DNA from: Cephalopachus bancanus
Lineage: Eukaryota; Chordata; Mammalia; Primates; Tarsiidae
Reading direction: 5' to 3'
NCBI GenBank assembly: GCA_027257055.1
Contig: JAPVLO010000044.1
Location: forward strand, 1,364,001 to 1,428,000
Length of the DNA stretch: 64,000 bases
The notes beneath the pieces were generated by a model that worked only from the letters and a program-made list of their open reading frames with translations, had not been told where the DNA came from and did not search any database. A program made the position numbers and the translations under genes. Shown piece by piece: positions 58,960 to 64,000 of this stretch. Every line of letters begins with the position of its first letter. The stretch's first letter is position 1.

Positions 58960-59215
58960 TCTTCCAACAGGTATCTATCCATCTGCCTATTTATTTATCT
59001 ATCCTGTACCTAGTACTTAGTATGGCATATAGTAGGTCTTCAACAATTGGATGAATGAATGAAAGAATGCTGAATGCTGTCATATATTTTCTACCTTCCC
59101 CCCAAGTTTAAAACACCTTAAAAGCAGGGATCATATTTTGCATTCTCCATAGTTCCTGATAGCACTGGGCACATAATAGCTGGTCAATATAAACTCATTA
59201 TTGATTGATTACAGG
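58960..59215 (+). repeat. L2 3'-end fragments
   Basis: 'cctgtacctagtacttagta', 'tggcatatagtaggtcttca', then 'gcagggatcatattttgcat' and 'tagcactgggcacataatag': two adjacent L2-end matches. Confidence 0.7.
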
Positions 59216-59640
59216 AAGGAGTTTAATAACATACTCCAATTTTAAGCAGAAAATCCACTTTTCTTTTTCTTTATGGTTGACAATACCCAGATACTCAAAA
59301 CCAAGACATGAGGGACAGTTTTATTGCTATTCAAAGTAAACAAAAATACTCTTCCAACAGCATCTTTAAAATCTTTGAATATCTCAACAAGGTTTCCTCT
59401 ACTCCAAGCATCATCACTTTGGGGAATTTATGGTGAGGTTCTTTTCTTGTAATTGCAGAGCTGAGCTAGTATGCAGTTCTCCTGCAAAGCCTCATCTGCT
59501 TTGGAGACTTTATTAATCCTGGAAAATGGGAATAAGGCCAGAAGCCAAGGCTGTAGCTGAGGGCTAGGGGTCTCCTCCGTGTCCCTTTAGATTGGGACAC
59601 AGGCTGGGCCAGGTTCAGAGAGGTGGGGGAGAGGCAGGGC
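59216..59640. other. Unique non-coding sequence with a small inverted repeat
   Basis: GTGTCCC-tttagatt-GGGACAC at 59579-59600 is a perfect 7-bp inverted repeat. No other repeat recognised. Confidence 0.55.
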
Positions 59641-59647
59641 TTTCACA

Positions 59648-59729
59648 AAAGGTAAATGACTTCTTCAAGGACAACCACCCACACAGGGAAGCAGTGGGTG
59701 GCTGTCCCTTGAAGAAGCCATTTGCCTTT
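59648..59729. ncRNA. Candidate precursor-microRNA-like hairpin
   Basis: The left arm (59648-59681) and right arm (59695-59729) are near-perfect reverse complements: AAAGGTAAATGACTTCTTC against GAAGAAGCCATTTGCCTTT, and ACAACCACCCA against TGGGTGGCTGT. The loop is 13 nt (59682-59694). In a plus-strand RNA about 33 bases pair, with two A-C mismatches, one G-U pair and one bulged C. In a minus-strand RNA the two A-C mismatches become G-U pairs. Size and pairing are within the precursor-microRNA range. It is not a known MITE or microRNA that I recognise; expression is untested. It could instead be a fossil palindrome. Confidence 0.5.
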
Positions 59730-60104
59730 AATATTTTACATGAGGGATCTTTCTTTAATGTTTTCCCATGATGTATGGAACGTGCAGAGTTTATGAAAGA
59801 AGCAATTAAGTGGGCGTAACCTGTAAATCAGGCTGATATTTAAAAGTATGCTCATTTACTGCTGTGCCATTATAATTATTCCCCTCACCCTCTCCCCACC
59901 CCACCCCCTCCAAATCCCTCAGGCTCCTCAGGGGTACAGGGTTCCTGGTGCCAAGGTCTCCTCCCCTGGAACACAGAGGGTAGCTCCTCCTCCTCTGTGC
60001 ACTTGAGCTTTGGAGAGCCCAGCTGCTTTTCCAAAGGTAAAGTCCTGCAGCCATTATGGTCATAGTCAGCTTCTGCGTGTTTCCTTCTTAAATGTATATA
60101 AATC
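59730..60104. other. Unique non-coding sequence
   Basis: A C-rich run at 59881-59910 (CCCCTCACCCTCTCCCCACC...). The 85-codon minus frame has no domain. Confidence 0.5.
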
Positions 60105-60400
60105 AGGCCAGGCGCAGTGGTTTAGGCCTATAATCCCAGCACTTTGGGAGGCTGAGGTGAGAGGATTGCCTGAGTTCATGGGTTCGAGACCAGCCTGGGC
60201 AACTTGGTAAGACCTCATCTTTACAATAAATTAAAAAAAAAAAAAATTAGCTGGGCGCGGTGGCACATGCCTGTGGTTCCAGTTACTTGGAAGACTGAGG
60301 TGGAAGGAATGCCTGAGCCCAGCAAGTCGAGGCTGCGGTAGCAGTGAGCATGCCACTGCACTCCAGTCTGGGCAACAGAGTGAGACTCCAACTAAAAAAA
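60105..60400 (+). mobile_element. Tarsier-type Alu SINE, plus
   Basis: Perfect 15-bp duplication AAATGTATATAAATC (60090-60104, 60401-60415). Starts AGGCCAGGCGCAGTGG, ends GAGACTCCAACT plus A's. Confidence 0.96.
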
Positions 60401-60599
60401 AAATGTATATAAATCTGTTCAACATCATGAATTCATCAAGTACCATGAAAGCTCCTCAAACACATGTTTCAAAAGGTTCTGCATACTGTATACAGATTAA
60501 AGGCTTTGGTGGGGAGGAATCTCAATCTCCTTTTTCTTCCAAAATTGGGACCCTAATGAAGTTATCTAATCTTGAGCCACAGTGAAACAGCAAAATGGG

Positions 60600-60602
<3 letters not shown>

Positions 60603-60652
<50 letters not shown>
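60603..60652. repeat. (GT)25 microsatellite followed by a G run
   Basis: About 25 uninterrupted GT units, then ATT and nine G's. Long and pure, so likely polymorphic. Confidence 0.98.
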
Positions 60653-60654
<2 letters not shown>

Positions 60655-60737
60655 TGGGGGGGGTTATATCTACCTAAAAAGGTTTTTAAGGCATTTAAAT
60701 GAAATCATGTGTTTCTACCTATAGTGATTGGGATAGG

Positions 60738-61260
60738 TAATGGTAACTGCCATAACCACTCTAAAAACTCAGAGGCTTAACCAAATGGAAGCTGATTTCT
60801 CAGCCACATAAATTCCAGGAGACTTTGGTGGGCAGGCCTCCATGTGGTGACTCAGGGTCCCAGACTGCGTCCATCTAGTTATACCCACATATCCTAAGGT
60901 CTTGGAGTCCTTTGCAGATGAAGGGACAAAGGATGTGAAGGAGCACGGTGCTTAGGATCAAGCCTGAAGTTGCACATATCCCTTCCATCTGTATCCCATT
61001 TGCCAAATCGGTCACATGGCCCCACCTAACTGCAAAGGAGTCACCTGGGGAAGGCTCCTTTGCTGTGTAGCCAGGAAAAAAAGAAAATGAGATTAAGTGA
61101 GCATGTGGCATTTCCTCTGTCACAGCATCCAAAAAAATGTAAATTCCTTCCTCTTCCATATGCAGCTGACTAAGCAATAGCTCAGCGAGTCCAGCCAAAT
61201 AATCTGAAGTGACACAGCCAGGGCATAGTGAAACTGGGACTCCAACCCAAGTCACCTGGC
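60738..61260 (+). repeat. Interspersed repeat of uncertain family, copy 2
   Basis: 'gtaactgccataaccactct', 'aactcagaggcttaaccaaa', 'ctgatttctcagccacataa', 'ggtcacatggccccacctaa' and 'ctgcaaaggagtcacctggg' belong to the same pattern as 54820-55065, but longer. The 126-codon minus frame is its translation and not a gene. Confidence 0.6.
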
Positions 61261-61769
61261 TGCTGTAGTCTTCTATCTAGGTTTCCTATGTGCTAGCCCA
61301 GAGAGGGCAAATCAGTTGCATTTCCCTTGTAATCTCTAATCATTGTCAGTGGGTTGGGAAGTGCTGGGTTGAAAGCATTCTGAGGCAATGTTGTTATTGA
61401 TTAGCAATGTCTGCTATGAATTCAGAAAGAGGGAGTGACATCGCACACGCCACGTGCCTATCGTTCCTGCTGTATTTCTTTCATCCACCTTAAAAATGCT
61501 CATTCCTAACGCTCTTTTACCTCAATGTCCCCGTATTAAAGTGTCCAGAGGTTCATAAGTCTAAACACAGCACCCTTGCTTGGTACTAGACTAGCCCTAT
61601 AAATGAATCCACATGTTCTTAACCTGGAGGAGTTACTAAAGCTGACAGCTTCACAGACTGAGGCAGGCCAGTGAGGGAACTGTAACCCATGACTAAGCTT
61701 CGCCCATGACATTGACTTTCCCACCGCCCCATTTCTGCCTGTGCTGTGCTTTCTCACTACAATGTTTTT
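61261..61769. other. Unique non-coding sequence
   Basis: No repeat or gene is recognised. Confidence 0.5.
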
Positions 61770-62060
61770 GGGGTTTTTTTGAGTTAGGATCTCACTCTGT
61801 CACCCAGGCTGGAGTGCAGTTTCATGCTCACAGCCACCCCAGCATCAACCTGCTAGGCTCTGGCAATCCTTTTGCCTCAACCTTTCAAGTAGCCGGAACT
61901 ACAGGCACGCGCTACCATGACCAGCTAATTTTTTGATATATTGTAGAGATGAGGTCTCACATGTTGCCCAGGCTGGTCTCGAACCTGCAGGCTCAGGCAA
62001 TTCTCTTGTCTCAGCCTCACAAAGTGCTGGGATTACAGGTTTGATCCACCATGTCTGGCC
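61770..62060 (-). mobile_element. Tarsier-type Alu SINE, minus
   Basis: T tail, then GAGTTAGGATCTCACTCTGTC; ends CCACCATGTCTGGCC. Duplication TACAATGTTTTT / TACAGTGCTTTT (61758-61769, 62061-62072). Confidence 0.94.
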
Positions 62061-62114
62061 TACAGTGCTTTTTAAAATTGTTTTTATCATACATTTGCAA
62101 CTACCAAAATTTGA

Positions 62115-62420
62115 ATTGCACTCCAAGGTCCTATTCAAATGCCAGCTTTCTCTTCAGAAACTCTCCTTCGAGCCCATGAGAGAAGTAATTAAAATCCCTC
62201 TCCCCTGGGAAGAGACTATTTGGCTCTTAGCATACTTCGCCTAATATGATCACAGTTGACTGTGTTTATTTCTTTTTCCCTAGACTGCAAGGTCCTTGGG
62301 GGCAGGAATCATTTTGCCTTTTATGCTGCCCCACCCTGATCATAGCCCATGGACACACATATATACAAATACACACAGGTTGCTTGGAAAGTGTCACCAA
62401 ATGTTTATGAATAGACAGCT
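62115..62420 (+). repeat. L2 LINE fragment
   Basis: 'ccaaggtcctattcaaatgc', 'cagctttctcttcagaaact', 'tccctagactgcaaggtcct' and 'gggggcaggaatcattttgc' follow the L2 3' part. Confidence 0.85.
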
Positions 62421-62634
62421 AGGAGGCTGGAAGGTGGGTGGGTGGGTTGCACTCAAATGCCCTGCAAATTATATCCATCTAGATACTGAGTCTGAGGGAG
62501 GCCGCCTTCCAACAGCAATCTGATGATACGCCACTTTGCCTGTATTTCATGGAGGTTTGGTAGAGAATAACAGGAGACCCAGCAGTGGCATCTCTTTTAA
62601 CAAGATGTCCCCATGCAATGGAGAGAGAAAATAT

Positions 62635-62790
62635 GTATTAGAATCAGGTAGTCCTGGGCTCTGCCATTTGCTCACTCTCTGACCTCTCACTATTCACTTC
62701 TCAGAAGCTCAGCTTCCTCGTTTGAAAATGGGGTTAACATCTATGGCTCATGCTATCACGAGAGTCAAATGAGACCAAAAATATGTATGT
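62635..62790 (+). repeat. MIR SINE, plus
   Basis: 'gaatcaggtagtcctgggct', 'ctgccatttgctcactctct', 'agctcagcttcctcgtttga' and 'aaatggggttaacatctatg'. Confidence 0.9.
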
Positions 62791-63034
62791 TTTATATCAC
62801 AGAGCCTTGTGTTCAGTCAAGAGTTGCTAGCATCATTAATATAACATTAATGTGAATAGTATTACCCCACAGATATGAATAATGAATGGGATAGATCAGC
62901 AGGTGTCTGTTCAAAGTGAGCACTGTGGTCATGGATAGCCATAGTAGCCCTGCTGAGTGTTTCTTCACCCAGAGACTTTCTTCTAAGGGCAGTTTCAAGA
63001 TTTTTCTTCTTGGCAACAGGGTCCTGTTTAAGAA

Positions 63035-63150
63035 TGTGTCCAACATTTATTCAGTCAATATGTACTAAGAAATTATTGTGTCGAGTGTTGTGTTAGATGC
63101 TTGGTACAGTATCAATGAAGAAGACAGAATCTTCTCCCACATAGCTCGAG
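63035..63150 (-). repeat. L2-like fragment
   Basis: 'aacatttattcagtcaatat', 'gtgttgtgttagatgcttgg' and 'tatcaatgaagaagacagaa' match the pattern tattgagcac...ggcactgt...gtgaacaagacaga. Confidence 0.6.
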
Positions 63151-63209
63151 GATTGTCACTAACAGATCATTGCACAAACATTAGCATGGGGTGTGTGCTG
63201 CTCCTTGTC

Positions 63210-63345
63210 CTACAGTGGTCTTAGATAAGGGGTGGAAACACCTGGGTTCTAGATCAGCTAGAGCTCCAACCTGTAGTGCAACCTTCACCAGGTCCCTTCA
63301 TCTCTCTGTGTCTGTACTTCCTCATGTATACAGTGGGCCTCAATG
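63210..63345 (+). repeat. MIR fragment, plus
   Basis: 'ggaaacacctgggttctaga', 'gcaaccttcaccaggtccct', 'tcatctctctgtgtctgtac'. Confidence 0.7.
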
Positions 63346-63727
63346 TCCTTTGTTCTGAGGTTTCAAGGGCTACATGAGAGCTTCTGCTTGTGGGAAGAGC
63401 TAGAGAAAAGTATCCTAGGGAGGAAAGGAATTCAGAAGACCCAGGTGACCCCTTTGAATACATCACTTTCCTGGAGGTTTTTATTGAAGTTTTCAGCCAG
63501 ATGGCATCTCAGAAATCTGGGAGATTTGGATGTACAGATAACTCTTCTTCCATCAGTGGCTTTGCATACCTGAAGGCTGGCAGACCTGGAGCAGTAAGAG
63601 AGCTATAGCATTGCTGATCCAGGTTGGCTTTCCTGGGCATAACCTCTACCTTGGCCTTGTCAACTCATCCTTTTCCAGGAAGGCCATCAATTTCCATCTG
63701 GCACTTACTTGCCAGGAAACTGAAGAC

Positions 63728-63730
<3 letters not shown>
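63346..63730. other. Unique non-coding sequence
   Basis: Frames of 70-110 codons on both strands overlap and include the downstream GT tract. No domains. Confidence 0.5.

Positions 63731-63773
<43 letters not shown>
63731..63773. repeat. (GT)21 microsatellite
   Basis: About 21 pure GT units. Confidence 0.98.
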
Positions 63774-63774
<1 letters not shown>

Positions 63775-63894
63775 TACAGGGTTGGGGCTTGCTTTTATAC
63801 AGTGGTTCTGCTGATAATTTCATCTGCAGAGTTTCAGCTGGAGATTGTGTGTGCTCAAGGAAGAACCGAATGCAGAGATATTGCAGACATGGTC

Positions 63895-64000
63895 TGCAAA
63901 TAATGACTAACAATAACAGCAGTGCAGCAACAATGACTGCTGTGAACAGCTGTTGAATCCTCACACCTCCTTGTGCAGCAGGAGAAGCACTTCACAAATG
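63895..64000 (-). repeat. MIR fragment, minus, cut by the window end
   Basis: 'acagctgttgaatcctcaca', 'gcaggagaagcacttcacaa' with preceding AACAATAACAGCAG follow the reverse MIR tail. Confidence 0.5.

Noticed and set aside
60875..61255. 126-codon minus-strand frame
   Set aside because: Lies inside an interspersed repeat and has no domain or conserved start context.

Overview
The window reads as nuclear DNA of a haplorhine primate, most likely a tarsier. The main evidence is about 20 dimeric 7SL-derived (Alu-type) SINEs. They share a consensus that differs from the anthropoid AluS/Y and the lemur/loris/galago Alus I know: on the sense strand the A box reads TGGCTCAGCCTG, the left arm has TGAGTGGATTGCCTGAGCCC, the middle has CTACAATAAATC, and the 3' end is GAGACTCCAACTC. 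Ancient mammalian repeats (MIR, L2, MER5A, MER1-type, MLT1, L1M) form the older layer. The species call is inference by elimination, because no search could be run.

I find no protein-coding gene, exon, tRNA, rRNA, CRISPR array or bacterial-type feature. Every long open reading frame is short and is explained by repeats, microsatellites or chance. The window is best described as intergenic or intronic DNA with candidate regulatory elements.

Layout: 1-15139 has no Alu-type SINE. It holds old MIR/L2/hAT remnants, compound GT/GA microsatellites, and a CpG-dense patch with a consensus CTCF motif near 7442. From 15140 to 20320 the sequence is SINE-poor, with long AT-rich stretches full of TAATTA/ATTAAT words that look like developmental enhancers (about 16700-17580 and 19380-19990). 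20321-35200 mixes SINEs, an old minus-strand L1, an MLT1 LTR, a diverged repeat pair (22960-23345 and 27880-28230) and MER5A copies. 35203-41022 carries four young SINEs, one of them inserted into the tail of another. 42150-48560 is a nest of minus-strand L1M fragments with Alus and a MIR inside. 48721-52890 is mostly unique. 52890-64000 has more SINEs, a MER1-type element split by a SINE, L1M 3' ends, L2/MIR pieces and three GT tracts or hairpins of note.

The most interesting item is a near-perfect hairpin at about 59648-59729: roughly 33 pairs with a 13-nt loop and a precursor-microRNA-like size, not explained by any repeat I recognise. Also worth checking are a near-identical ~60-bp segment shared between a MER1-type element and an L1M 3' end 1.5 kb away, and a SINE subfamily defined by a shared 5-bp deletion.
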